From positions 1-64,000 of the forward strand of contig JBDVXK010000015.1 in assembly GCA_039964455.1 (NCBI GenBank): a DNA stretch of 64,000 nt, written 5' to 3'. Made by a program: the position numbers and the translations under genes. Each line of letters begins with the position of its first letter. Position 1 is the stretch's first letter. Below the pieces are notes generated by a model. The model was not told the origin of the DNA, did no database searches, and saw only the letters and a program-made list of their open reading frames with translations. The DNA comes from CALJFL01 sp039964455. GTDB taxonomy: Bacteria; Pseudomonadota; Gammaproteobacteria; Pseudomonadales; Halieaceae. Below are positions 49,919-59,628 of this stretch, in pieces.

Positions 49919-52321
49919 TTATTCAATATCAAATACGACTTTGTGCAATTGCCCTTTAGTAAATATGAACTTGCCTTTGTCTTCGTATTCCCGATTTACA
50001 GCCATGCCCTCATCGCGACCAATATCAAACGTTTCGTGACCAGTATATAAACCATAAACAGTCGCTTTAAGATCCAGGCTACCCACTTTTTTGTCATTGA
50101 TAAATAATTCGACAGTGGAGGGTCCGTTAATAACAGGTTCTTTCATCGTATGTTTTAGGGTGATTTTGATGTCGCCTTTTGGTATGGAAATATCCCCGTC
50201 AAAATCGTGCCAATATACTCCCAGAGTCGAGTAACTGTATCGGAGTTTTCCATCCATGATAAAAAGTGTTTGACCTCCCATTCGATCACCTAACGCATAA
50301 ATCACTCCTTCTGTGGTCTCATCGGAGGTGATGTAGGCGTTGATTTCATAATTTGTAGATTTAATCTCCGGGCCTGCCAGCTCTGGTACGCGATAAACAT
50401 TGGTGGTTAATTCCCAGTGTTTCTTGGCAGCTCTCTGAGGATTAGATTCAGGCTGCAAATACCGACCCAAAGAAGCGCCAAGCGGAAATACATTGTATTT
50501 TTCAGCCTCTTGCATGAACACCTTTTCTAACGCTTTAACCTTTTCAGGATATTGAGTAGCCACATCTATGGATTGAGAAGGGTCTTCATCAATGTTGTAC
50601 AGTTCCCACTCTGTATTTAAAGGATCAAACCGTGCCAATGCTGATGGGTCAGAAGACCAGGCAATACGGTATGGCTTTCCTGCTAGCGTCCAGCCTTCAT
50701 GGTAAATACCCATGTAGCCCAGCATTTCGAAATACTGAGTAGGATGGTTGGTTTTAGCTTCTGCATCATCCCACGCATATACCAATGATTGCCCGGGGCC
50801 TTTGATCGCCTTTTGACCATTTACATACTCAGGCTGTGGAACACCCGTGACTTCAAGAATAGTCGGGAAAATATCGGTGACGTTCTGGAACTGCCGTCGC
50901 CATTCGCCTCTAGCTTTTATTGATTCAGGATAACGAATCGCAGTAGCAGCCATAGTTCCCCCAAAATGAGAGGCCATTTGCTTAGTCCACTGAAAGGGAG
51001 TGGATGTAGACCACGCCCATGCCACTGAAAAGTGGTTATTCATGTGAGGCCCACCCCATTCATCGAGACCGCCGAATTCGTCAAGCAGTGCTAATTGCTC
51101 TTCCATGGTAAAAGGAGGAAAACCATTTTGCATGGTAAGTTCCGAGCTGGTTCCTGTCGTTGTACCTTCGGCTGTTGCACCGTTATCTGCGGTTAGGTAC
51201 ACAACCATGGTGTTATCCAATTCACCCATATCATCAAGGTGTTTAATGACACGGCCAATATGAAAGTCCACATGCTCCATAAATGCTGCATTTATCTCCA
51301 TTTGGAGCCTTAAGAACTCTTTTCCTTCTTCGCTAAAAGAATCCCATGCAGGAATAACATCTGGACGAGGAATGAGTTGAGTACTTTCAGATACTAACCC
51401 CAGCCCCTTTTGTCTTTTTAGCACTTGCTCCCGGTAAACATCCCACCCATTATCGAATTGACCTTTGTATTTGTCTCTCCAGTCCGTTGGTACATGCAAT
51501 GGTGCATGAATTGCCCCGGGCGTGAAATACATAAAAAATGGAGCGTCTCTTAAACCCTTCCAGTTATCCAACCAGCTAATCGCTTGATCTGCGAGATCGT
51601 GTGAAAGGTGATACGGCGATCCATCGGCATTGACTTTGGGCGTTTCAATGGCAGTGTTGTTTTCATAAAGCAACGGGTGGAATTGATTGGTTTCACCACC
51701 CATAAAGCCATAGAAATATTCGAATCCCCACATCCCTGTAGGCCACGCACGGAAAGGCCCGGCAGGAGAAGCTTCTTCCAAAGGTGTGTTGTGCCATTTA
51801 CCAAAAGCAGCGCTTGCATAGCCATTATCGGTAAGAATTTTAGCAATCGAGGGCGTTGAATAATCCATTTGATTGTTATAACCGGGGTACCCGGTAGATA
51901 GTTCAGAAACGATCCCTGTGCCAATAGCATGTATATTTTGTCCCGTCAGTAAAGATCCTCGAGTAGGAGAACACACAGCGGCTACAGACATATGTGTATA
52001 GCGAATCCCCTCGTTTCCGATTTGATCAAATGTAGGCGTTTTCATTGCGCCACCAAAAGAACTGGCATTTGAATACCCGGCATCATCCAGCATGATAATC
52101 AGGACATTTGGTGACCCGTCTTTAGCCCTAACACCCGCTACAAAATCAGGCTTGGATTCGGCCAGGGTTTTGCCGTTAACTCCATTCCATTTCTCTAACG
52201 GGTAAGGGATTGAGTTGCCTGCTTTCTCAATATGCTCAGTAGCCAGAGTGTTTTTACTCATCGCACCTAAGAAAATTATCAAAGCCAGAAAGCTAACAGT
52301 TAATCGATTATTAATAGTCAT
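49919..52321 (-). CDS. Large arylsulfatase
   Basis: The 800-residue protein has an N-terminal signal, metal ligands Asp79/Asp80 in IIMLDDAGYSN, and Cys117 in CSPTRGSLLTG as the formylglycine site. A FGKWHNTPLEE segment and YLTADNGATAEGTT follow. After the catalytic part a C-terminal region (about 650-800) is lectin/LamG-like (TSDETTEGVIYALGDR, KITLKHTM). Such long sulfatases act on carbohydrate or aryl sulfates. On the same strand upstream lie DUF6868 and the porin-like gene, likely one operon. Confidence 0.93.
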   Translation of the reverse strand: MTINNRLTVSFLALIIFLGAMSKNTLATEHIEKAGNSIPYPLEKWNGVNGKTLAESKPDFVAGVRAKDGSPNVLIIMLDDAGYSNASSFGGAMKTPTFDQIGNEGIRYTHMSVAAVCSPTRGSLLTGQNIHAIGTGIVSELSTGYPGYNNQMDYSTPSIAKILTDNGYASAAFGKWHNTPLEEASPAGPFRAWPTGMWGFEYFYGFMGGETNQFHPLLYENNTAIETPKVNADGSPYHLSHDLADQAISWLDNWKGLRDAPFFMYFTPGAIHAPLHVPTDWRDKYKGQFDNGWDVYREQVLKRQKGLGLVSESTQLIPRPDVIPAWDSFSEEGKEFLRLQMEINAAFMEHVDFHIGRVIKHLDDMGELDNTMVVYLTADNGATAEGTTTGTSSELTMQNGFPPFTMEEQLALLDEFGGLDEWGGPHMNNHFSVAWAWSTSTPFQWTKQMASHFGGTMAATAIRYPESIKARGEWRRQFQNVTDIFPTILEVTGVPQPEYVNGQKAIKGPGQSLVYAWDDAEAKTNHPTQYFEMLGYMGIYHEGWTLAGKPYRIAWSSDPSALARFDPLNTEWELYNIDEDPSQSIDVATQYPEKVKALEKVFMQEAEKYNVFPLGASLGRYLQPESNPQRAAKKHWELTTNVYRVPELAGPEIKSTNYEINAYITSDETTEGVIYALGDRMGGQTLFIMDGKLRYSYSTLGVYWHDFDGDISIPKGDIKITLKHTMKEPVINGPSTVELFINDKKVGSLDLKATVYGLYTGHETFDIGRDEGMAVNREYEDKGKFIFTKGQLHKVVFDIE

Positions 52322-52364
52322 TTAAGATAGTTCCATTTTCTACGATATTGTTGCAAGGGCCACT

Positions 52365-52530
52365 TTAGTGACCAATCGCATGATCGATATCCTTTAAGAA
52401 AGAATGAATACTGGCAAAAGTTTTTTCGCCCGTGTTCAGTTGGCTCCATTCGCCTTTACTCAGGTTAACAGCGAGTCCTGAGTTGGCTATATCGGTAGTC
52501 GCAATTACGCAAAGCAATGCATCAAAGGGC
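52365..52530 (-). pseudogene. Possible gene remnant between DUF6868 and sulfatase genes
   Basis: A minus-strand frame of about 54 residues ends at 52365 with DALLCVIATTDIANSGLAVN and a later FLKDIDHAIGH. It looks protein-like but has no good start codon or ribosome-binding site. It may be the end of a lost gene in this operon. No family recognised. Confidence 0.25.
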
Positions 52531-52536
52531 GTTACG

Positions 52537-52785
52537 CTACTGACCCATTATCTTGAGCGCCAGGTAGGGCGAAATAATCAGTACAAAAGATATAATTTTG
52601 TAATTTGCCAGGTACTTGAAGTACACCATCGGCAGATCGCTTTCGGGAATACCAAACATCTTGCCATGTATGGAGGCAATCGCTGGCTTTGTTACGATTA
52701 GCAATATCGATGCAACAATTAAAAAGCCGATATTCAGGACGGATGCCCATCCCAGCACTTCTGTAATCTGTGAAAGTGTAATCAT
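52537..52785 (-). CDS. DUF6868-like small membrane protein
   Basis: The 82-residue protein has two membrane helices (about 12-33 and 62-78) flanking IHGKMFGIPESDLPMVYFKYLANYKI, which fits the DUF6868 pattern from memory. AAGGAG lies nine bases ahead of the ATG. It lies between the outer-membrane protein gene and the large sulfatase gene, all on the minus strand. Confidence 0.75.
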   Translation of the reverse strand: MITLSQITEVLGWASVLNIGFLIVASILLIVTKPAIASIHGKMFGIPESDLPMVYFKYLANYKIISFVLIISPYLALKIMGQ

Positions 52786-52905
52786 TTAGAATTACTCCTT
52801 AAGAAAAATTGGGTGTATATCGCTCCCAATATCATACCGGTCTGCCTGGTATGCCCGGGTCAAATGCCCATCTTGCCACCAGGAGCGAATAATCATTTTT
52901 TTTTA

Positions 52906-54141
52906 TCACCATGGCAGTGCCACCACGGGGGATACTTGGAATCGAATCTGGAAATCCGGGCCAAAGTCATCAGGAGATTCAACGTAATGCCAATACTGCA
53001 CACCGAATTTCCACGGGCGACCGCTCAGAAAGACTGTTCTGGATACGCCAACAGCCAGCGGCAGTGTCAATTTATTGTCGCTGTTTCGGGCTTCATGATT
53101 GTAAGAGAAAGTAGGGGCTCCGAAAAATTGCCAGCCGTTACCCATATTGATTGAATAGAAATACTGTCCCGCAGTAATGCTGGTGTCAAAATCATCTTCA
53201 CCGGCAATATCCCACTGGTGTGTTACCAGCGCACCCACGACACCCCAGGGTCGCATTATCGCCAAAGCTGCCTCCGGGCCCAGCAGCCATTGGTCTCGGC
53301 CCAGGTCATCATGCGTAGCAGTAGGCAGGGTGCCGACGACACCAGCGATCGCAACTATGCCTCCCGGAAGGGCGGTACCCACTGCGGCGTCGAAAGAGAT
53401 ATCGCCTAATTCCCACTTGCGGGTGTCATAGCCGCCGCTACTGTTGGGGATATCCTGTTTGACAATCAATGGCACGGCCGGACGAACAAACAGGTTACTT
53501 GTTTCGCTCAATTTATAGGGTAGGGAGGGCTGAAAGGTAATGCGGGTGGCGTTCTGGCTGCCTGCCTTGGGTAGGTCGCCGTCGAAGTCAATATAGTCAA
53601 TCTGGAAATTCATTGAGCCCAGGTTGGTGTTTGGGTTCGATAGTTCAGCGGCGATATCCTGTGCCGACGGCGTTGCCATACCACCGCTTCCTTCTACTTC
53701 ATCAAGGCGCACCATGGAACGCTCATCACCACTGCGCTCCGTTATCCGAAAATGGGTAATCTCCTGATCTTCCACGTTCCTTATACGATAGTCATCGGGC
53801 TGGTCCAGGTTCTGCTCGAAGGTGAAACATTCAGTTTCGGTGAAAGATGAATAGCAAACCTGGTCATCGCCATTTACTTCCCAGGTTCGGTCAAAGGTTT
53901 CGCCCCAGGCATTGATTGTAGCGGTACCATCGGCCAGATACTTACCGGTGACTACTACGCCTTCTTTTATATTGATTTCTGCTGTCGCACCGCTTACCAG
54001 TGCTGTGAGGTTCTCTTTGCCCGCGACGGCAACCCAGTTCTCGGCATCGGCGGCAGCTGTTACGCTGGCAAGTACGGACAGAACGATTGCGCAGGAGCAA
54101 CGCAATAGTCTTGCGAATCTGCTCAGGAATTTGATACTCAA
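52906..54141 (-). CDS. Outer-membrane transport-type beta-barrel protein
   Basis: The 411-residue protein has a signal peptide (CSCAIVLSVLASVTAAADA), a lipocalin-like N-terminal stretch, then a barrel region similar to transporter proteins of the MetA-pathway-of-phenol-degradation type (NMGNGWQFFGAPTFSYN, LAVGVSRTVFLSGRPWKFGVQYWHYVE). It ends in LPW. The start is a TTG at 54141 with AAGGAT upstream. It would take a solute across the outer membrane for the sulfatase operon, an inference from position only. Confidence 0.65.
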   Translation of the reverse strand: MSIKFLSRFARLLRCSCAIVLSVLASVTAAADAENWVAVAGKENLTALVSGATAEINIKEGVVVTGKYLADGTATINAWGETFDRTWEVNGDDQVCYSSFTETECFTFEQNLDQPDDYRIRNVEDQEITHFRITERSGDERSMVRLDEVEGSGGMATPSAQDIAAELSNPNTNLGSMNFQIDYIDFDGDLPKAGSQNATRITFQPSLPYKLSETSNLFVRPAVPLIVKQDIPNSSGGYDTRKWELGDISFDAAVGTALPGGIVAIAGVVGTLPTATHDDLGRDQWLLGPEAALAIMRPWGVVGALVTHQWDIAGEDDFDTSITAGQYFYSINMGNGWQFFGAPTFSYNHEARNSDNKLTLPLAVGVSRTVFLSGRPWKFGVQYWHYVESPDDFGPDFQIRFQVSPVVALPW

Positions 54142-54352
54142 GGTAAAGATCCTTTTGATAAAATCTGGTGGTATACCAGCCTTAACTGAATTAGAGAGTA
54201 ATGTCCGTCCAACCAGATTCGTGTTGATTAACCCGCGAAGTTATCAACAACACCCGACGGATAGTCTACGCTTAAACCGCTATTTGAGCGTAATCATTTT
54301 ACGACAACCCCTGTTGGATAAGGTATTCATCAGACTCAATGGTAAGCAGCAT

Positions 54353-54457
54353 TAACTTTGGCGAGCGGTGGATCAAGCTGGCGAGGTGGCCTATGCCTAT
54401 CTCCAGGCCAAGCGGGTTGGGGTGGCGGCTAAACGCTTCTTCAAGCGACTATTCAAG
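54353..54457 (+). mobile_element. IS6-like transposase fragment
   Basis: Bases 54353-54457 encode LWRAVDQAGEVAYAYLQAKR followed by AAKRFFKRLFK, the pattern of IS6-family transposases (WRAVD...AAKRFFK). A TAA precedes it directly. Only this short piece remains, joined in frame to the pirin fragment that follows. Confidence 0.6.
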
Positions 54458-54907
54458 ACAGGTGAAGTGCAGATTATGTCGGCAGGAAGGGGGCTGACCC
54501 ACTCCGAGTACAACGGATCTGAGGCTGAGTTGGTTAACTTTCTGCAGATATGGATCCTGCCAAAAGAGACTAATATTGAGCCGCGCTATGACCAAGAGTT
54601 ATTCCCGCTAAATGACCGGCAGGGTCAATCACAGAATATTGTATCGCCCGATCCGGATGATGACGGCACCTGGATTAACCAGGATGCCTGGTTCTGGCTG
54701 CAGGACTTCGAGTCCGGTGAGTCAGATTTTTACGAGGTTAAAAAGCCGGGTAAAGGCGTATATTTCTTCGTACTCGAAGGTGCAATACGTATAGCGGGCG
54801 AGCAACTGGAGCGCCGTGATGGACTTGGTATTGAAGATGCCTCCAGTATTGAGCTGACAGCAACTGCGGACTGCCAGTTGCTTATCATGGATGTACCAAT
54901 GCGATGA
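54458..54907 (+). pseudogene. N-terminally truncated pirin
   Basis: From about 54458 the frame encodes the back part of a pirin: GEVQIMSAGRGLTHSEYN, LVNFLQIWILPKE and a C-terminal cupin. Pirin iron ligands His and Glu of the HSE motif are present, but the N-terminal His-x-His that normally completes the metal site is missing, replaced by the IS6-like piece. The joint frame from GTG 54368 is 179 residues; it is probably not functional as a quercetinase-like pirin. Confidence 0.7.
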
Positions 54908-54970
54908 AAATGACTTTGATGAGAGCGCGGCTCTCAGTCGGCATTATCGGTGGAATCAAAGATCAAGTGG

Positions 54971-56734
54971 CTAGCTCGATTCTGCAATTTCTTTCCTGTC
55001 GCGCTCGAATATGCTGGCCAGTTCTTCTCTGCTATTCAGGTTATGGGCTACGTAATCTTCCATCCCCTGACTTTGCGGCGGGGCTTGAGCCAGCATCTCC
55101 TCATCATGGCGCGAAAAAATTTTAACCAGGTTGGATGATTCTACGTGGCTAAAACCAATCTTCTGCAAAACCAGTTCCGCTGCCTCCAGGCTCCCTGATC
55201 GTAGCTCGCGTACAATTGCGTCAACACCATACGCTTGATAAAGCTCTACGCTGAATCGGTTGTGCGCACGGCTGACTAGCCTTACGTGTGGATAGTGTTC
55301 ATGTACAAGTTCTGCAATCTTTAGACCCTGCTCCTCACTATTTACAGCGATCAACAAGGTCTTTGCGTGTTCAATGCCGGCAATTTTCAGTAAGTCGAGC
55401 CGGCTGGCATCACCGTAAAATACTTTGCTGCCAAATTGATTAACAAATTCAATGTGTTCTGCATCGTTGTCCAGTGCGGTAAAGGAAATATTGTTGGCAG
55501 CGAGAATTCGCCCGGTCATCTGACCAAATCGCCCGAAGCCGGCGATGATGACGGCGGGTTCATCCGTGTCGCTGGCGCTGTCGTAGACCTTGGGGCAGTT
55601 TCCCGTGCTAAAGAATTGGCTATGAATGATGACGAGAGGAGCGGTGAACGCCATTGAAATGCCAACGATAAGCGTTATTTGATTGGCCAGGACCGTTTCG
55701 ACCAGGCCATTGCCAGCGGCTTGTGCCATTACAACGAAAGCAAACTCACCACCCTGGGATAGCATGAGACCAATACGCATGGCGTCGCGAGAAGACTGTT
55801 TCGCGAGTTTAAGCAGGCCCCATATCACCAGAGTCTTTACCGCCACCAGCAGTAACGCTGAGCCAATAATCAGTATCGGCATTTCAACTAACAAGGGTAA
55901 GTCGAGATTCATGCCAATAGAGATAAAAAATAGCCCTAGCAGTAAGCCTTTAAAGGGCTCAATTTCCATTTCAAGTTGATGTCTGAAGCTGGAGTTTGCC
56001 AGCAAAACGCCTGCCACGAACGCCCCCATCCCCATAGATAGGCCAGCAGCTTCCATTCCCAGTGCTGTAGCAAGCACTATCAACAAAGCCGACGCGGTCA
56101 TCACTTCGCTGCTGCCATAGTTCGACATAATTCGTAGGAACGGGTTGATTAAATACCGACCTGCGATCAACACGACGGCTACAGCGCCAACACCAACGTA
56201 CCATTGCGGACCGTCTGCCGCAGAAGAGCTTGCCATTGCATCGACCAAAAGCAGAATGGGAATCACCGCTAAATCCTGCATTAGCAAGATACCGAAGGCC
56301 TGTTGCCCTGGAGGGCTGTTCAATATTTTGTGCTCGGTCATTAGCTGAATCGCAAACGCGGTTGATGACAGCGCCAGCGCGAGGGCAATAACCAGAGAAC
56401 TGTTCCAATTACCGATTGCGTAGTAAACGCAGGCAAAGATCAGTAGTGAACTGATTACTAACTGACCACCTCCAGTGAGACTGATAGCGTTCTTCATTCG
56501 CCAGAGTTTCTCCGGCTCCAGCTCTATCCCGATTAGGAAAAGAAGCAGCACCACGCCCATTTCCGCCATATGCAAAATGGTGACAGGATCACTGACAAGG
56601 TTTAGCAGAGAGGGGCCAATGATCGCTCCCGCAACCAGGTAGCCGAGAATGGCGCCTAGTTTAAGGCGCTTGAAAATAGGGACAGCGATAACCGCTGCTC
56701 CCAAAAAAATAAGGATTGAACCGAGCATTGACAT
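54971..56734 (-). CDS. Kef-type monovalent cation:proton antiporter (CPA2) with TrkA-N domain
   Basis: About 587 residues from the ATG at 56734; an upstream ATG (56833) adds 33 residues without family character. The membrane domain has the CPA2 features LGYLVAGAIIGP, LALSSTAFAIQLM and QDLAVIPIL. A cytosolic TrkA-N NAD-binding domain (IIAGFGRFGQMTGRIL near residue 405) follows. It probably exports K+ in exchange for protons under electrophilic or pH stress. No KefF/KefG ancillary gene is adjacent. Confidence 0.9.
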   Translation of the reverse strand: MSMLGSILIFLGAAVIAVPIFKRLKLGAILGYLVAGAIIGPSLLNLVSDPVTILHMAEMGVVLLLFLIGIELEPEKLWRMKNAISLTGGGQLVISSLLIFACVYYAIGNWNSSLVIALALALSSTAFAIQLMTEHKILNSPPGQQAFGILLMQDLAVIPILLLVDAMASSSAADGPQWYVGVGAVAVVLIAGRYLINPFLRIMSNYGSSEVMTASALLIVLATALGMEAAGLSMGMGAFVAGVLLANSSFRHQLEMEIEPFKGLLLGLFFISIGMNLDLPLLVEMPILIIGSALLLVAVKTLVIWGLLKLAKQSSRDAMRIGLMLSQGGEFAFVVMAQAAGNGLVETVLANQITLIVGISMAFTAPLVIIHSQFFSTGNCPKVYDSASDTDEPAVIIAGFGRFGQMTGRILAANNISFTALDNDAEHIEFVNQFGSKVFYGDASRLDLLKIAGIEHAKTLLIAVNSEEQGLKIAELVHEHYPHVRLVSRAHNRFSVELYQAYGVDAIVRELRSGSLEAAELVLQKIGFSHVESSNLVKIFSRHDEEMLAQAPPQSQGMEDYVAHNLNSREELASIFERDRKEIAESS

Positions 56735-56833
56735 GTCTGCGGTTGCTCCATCAATGGAAAATAGATCATGACAGGCTAGACAGTTGGCAGTGGCAAGTAA
56801 AGATTTAGAGGAACCACCCGCGTTCGCTGACAT

Positions 56834-57138
56834 AGATCGTAGATTTTAACGAGCTTTAGCGCTTGACTTGCCCATACCTACGAAGCTATTCGCTACATGT
56901 GCTGCAACGTCTTCAAGACTGGGTTGATCTACTCAGCCCCAGAGCAAAGGAAGCCGGTGCGCCGTGTGTTTAATGAAACCGGTTGTATGCCCTTCCTTGA
57001 GCAACGTTGCAGCAGGAGAGTAGAGAGGGCTAGTTACAAGGAGGTTTGGGGCGGCCCAATGCGTCCGTTTAGCAATTGACAGGAATGCATATTGGGCGCG
57101 CCATGCGTTAACTTGCCGATACATTTACAAGAGCTGAT
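56834..57138. other. Intergenic gap
   Basis: These 305 bases lie upstream of the antiporter gene and downstream of the EAL gene (both minus). A 60-codon plus-strand frame is present but has no ribosome-binding site or protein-like pattern. I see no terminator or repeat. Confidence 0.4.
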
Positions 57139-59628
57139 TTAAGCCTGCAGCTCTCCGTTTCGTATAGCCTTTTCCAACTCGCCTGGACTCATTGGCTTCC
57201 CCAATAGATAGCCTTGTACTTCATCGCAATTCAGTGCGCGCAGAATATCAAGGTGCTCTTGTATCTCTACACCTTCCGCTATGACCTGCATATTTAGTTC
57301 TTTCGCCATTGTGATTATTGACTGCGCAATACCTGAGCTCTCCTTACTAATATGCATATCGGAGATAAAGGATTGGTCGATTTTAATGCGGTCTACCGGG
57401 AAATCTTTAAGGTATGCGAGAGATGAATATCCCGTACCAAAATCGTCGATTGCCAGCTGTACACCGAGATCCTTTAAAGCCAAGAGCGTTGAAATTATGG
57501 CGTCTTTGTTGCTGATCAATGCTGTTTCGGTCAGCTCAAGTTCAAGAAGGTGATGTGGTAAACCGGACGCAGTTAAAGTGTTGCGAACAATATTGAGAAT
57601 GTCGGGGCTGCTAAATTGAATGGCCGATACGTTGACTGCTATGCGTAGTTTCCAACCATAGGTTTCTTGCCATCTCTGTCCTTGTTCGCAGGCCTGAGAT
57701 AATGTCCAATTCCCTAGTGGTGAAATAAGACCTTCTCGTTCTGCCAAGGAGATAAAGTCTGCAGGAGAGATGTTCCCAAGTTGCGGGTGATGCCAGCGCA
57801 GTAAGGTTTCCACGCCTATAATGCGTCCGGTTTTAACATCAATTTGAGGCTGGTAAACACAAGTAATTTGTTCTTGCCAGTTCTGCCTTCGCAGTTCTTG
57901 AATGACTCGCAACTCCTGATAGACATCGGACTTTATTTGGTCTGAAAAGAAACAGACCCGTTGAAAACTGTGCTTTCGTGCACGATGCATGGCGGCGTAG
58001 GCGTTGTCGCTTAGCTCACGAGCGGTTGTACCGTCTTTAGGGTAATTTGCTACGCCAATGCTAGGGAGGAGCGAGAAATAGTCTTCTTTTAGCTCAAAAG
58101 GGCGCAGTAGGGATTGGACTAAGCGAGCAGCCACTGTTTCCAACTGTGCTATCGAGCCGGGTTCGAGAATGAGTACAGCAAAGGCTTCACCCTCAAGACG
58201 ATAAACCTTATCGCCTCCAACGATAGCTTGTTTAAGCCTGTGACTGATTTGTTTGCGAATAGAGTCAATGCCGCTTGCACCGGCTGCGTCGATCACGGCC
58301 CGATGTTTGCTCATATTGATGAAGAGTATTGATAATTTGAAGTTTTCTCCTGCGTGCTCAGCCAAGATTTCTTTGAGGTTTTCTCTGAGCATGTGATGGT
58401 TGGGCAAGCCAGTTACAACGTCATGACGTGCCTGTAGGTGGATTTCCTTTCTCAATAGGCTGGACAGGCGATTTTGCTGCCCCAGGTCCAGCCAACTCCA
58501 GATAATGTAGAGCGCTACTTGGAGGAGTAATGGGGTTGTAGGAGGAATCCAAATTCTTTGGTTCGCGAGAAGAATTGTCGACGCTAGAAGTGTCGCGAGC
58601 GCAGCGACGATAAGGCCAGGGAGCGCCCAATTTGCCGGTAATAGGACCAGCCATAAAAACATTGCGAGTGTTGCGAGTAGGGTGAACGCCACTTCGACCT
58701 TCACGGAGCCGTTTCGAAGTATTCTCTTATCGAGAATACTTGCGAGTAGATTTGCGTTCACCTCGACCCCCGGCATTAAGGTGTGCGAACTTGATACGGG
58801 TGTAGCGAGATTGTCTCCAAGGCCGATGGCAGTTGTTCCAATCAATATAATTTTGTCTTTCAGCTGCCCTGCGGGCACATGCCCATTAAGTACATCGACG
58901 TAAGAGACCCGATTAATATGGCCTGGGGGGCCGGCGTAGGAGATCAATATAGGCGAGTCACGTCGCCAGCCAGCGCTGATAGGGTTCTCAGTCGCCCTGA
59001 TACTGGCAACTGCAGGTAAGCTGAGGTTAGGGTGAGCTACCTGAAATAGGGCAAGTCCCATTGCTGGCCAGTGTGGGGTGCCGAGTCCAGCTCTAAGATA
59101 TACGCGACGACAGATGCCATCCTTGTCTACTTCTATGTCGACATGAGCGAGCATTGAGGCTTCAACCGCAAGTTCAGGCAGTGGCAGCACCTCTGAAAGT
59201 AATTGGTCTTGACCACTTCCTCCACTTTCGGGCCCTAGAACAAGAACCACTTTGCCACTGTTTGCAATTGCACTGGCCAGCTTTACGTCGCCTTCCGGGT
59301 CGCTAGCATCCCGCTCTGAAAATAGGATATCTATTCCTATAGCGCTTACCCCAGAGCTGGTAAGTATGTCGATTATTGTCGCGTGTGTCGCTCTGGGCCA
59401 GGGCCAGCGACCTAGCTGCTTCAGGCTCTTTTCATCGACTGCTACAATTAATATCTCCTTGTTAGTTGGGCGCTCTTCGACCCGACTGATGGCGTCGTAA
59501 AATAGGTTGTCTAGTTTCTGCAGGCCATTAAATCCAATAAAAAATATGGCCACGCCTATGAAAATCAACCCAAGCAGAAGACTGCGAGAGAGCAGCGAAT
59601 CTCGAGAATTAAATCTATTAGAGTGCAA
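57139..59628 (-). CDS. CHASE2-GGDEF-EAL protein (likely c-di-GMP phosphodiesterase)
   Basis: The 829-residue protein has an N-terminal helix, a periplasmic CHASE2 sensor (about 40-300), three membrane helices (310-380), a GGDEF domain with a degenerate site (EGEAF at 479-483) and an EAL domain (580-820). In the EAL domain the lead motif reads ETL (607-609), and the catalytic set Glu607, Asn666, Glu698, Asp728, Asp729, Lys749, Glu785 and Gln805 is present. It should degrade c-di-GMP rather than make it. The TTG start overlaps the FecR gene stop by 11 bases, so the two are coupled. Confidence 0.88.
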   Translation of the reverse strand: MHSNRFNSRDSLLSRSLLLGLIFIGVAIFFIGFNGLQKLDNLFYDAISRVEERPTNKEILIVAVDEKSLKQLGRWPWPRATHATIIDILTSSGVSAIGIDILFSERDASDPEGDVKLASAIANSGKVVLVLGPESGGSGQDQLLSEVLPLPELAVEASMLAHVDIEVDKDGICRRVYLRAGLGTPHWPAMGLALFQVAHPNLSLPAVASIRATENPISAGWRRDSPILISYAGPPGHINRVSYVDVLNGHVPAGQLKDKIILIGTTAIGLGDNLATPVSSSHTLMPGVEVNANLLASILDKRILRNGSVKVEVAFTLLATLAMFLWLVLLPANWALPGLIVAALATLLASTILLANQRIWIPPTTPLLLQVALYIIWSWLDLGQQNRLSSLLRKEIHLQARHDVVTGLPNHHMLRENLKEILAEHAGENFKLSILFINMSKHRAVIDAAGASGIDSIRKQISHRLKQAIVGGDKVYRLEGEAFAVLILEPGSIAQLETVAARLVQSLLRPFELKEDYFSLLPSIGVANYPKDGTTARELSDNAYAAMHRARKHSFQRVCFFSDQIKSDVYQELRVIQELRRQNWQEQITCVYQPQIDVKTGRIIGVETLLRWHHPQLGNISPADFISLAEREGLISPLGNWTLSQACEQGQRWQETYGWKLRIAVNVSAIQFSSPDILNIVRNTLTASGLPHHLLELELTETALISNKDAIISTLLALKDLGVQLAIDDFGTGYSSLAYLKDFPVDRIKIDQSFISDMHISKESSGIAQSIITMAKELNMQVIAEGVEIQEHLDILRALNCDEVQGYLLGKPMSPGELEKAIRNGELQA

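Noticed and set aside
56735..56833. CLACH motif (haem c-like CxxCH) in an N-terminal extension of the Kef antiporter frame
   Set aside because: The extension lacks a ribosome-binding site and family similarity; the ATG at 56734 gives the normal N-terminus, so the motif is most likely untranslated.
56897..57079. 60-codon plus-strand frame in the gap upstream of the antiporter
   Set aside because: No ribosome-binding site or recognisable pattern.
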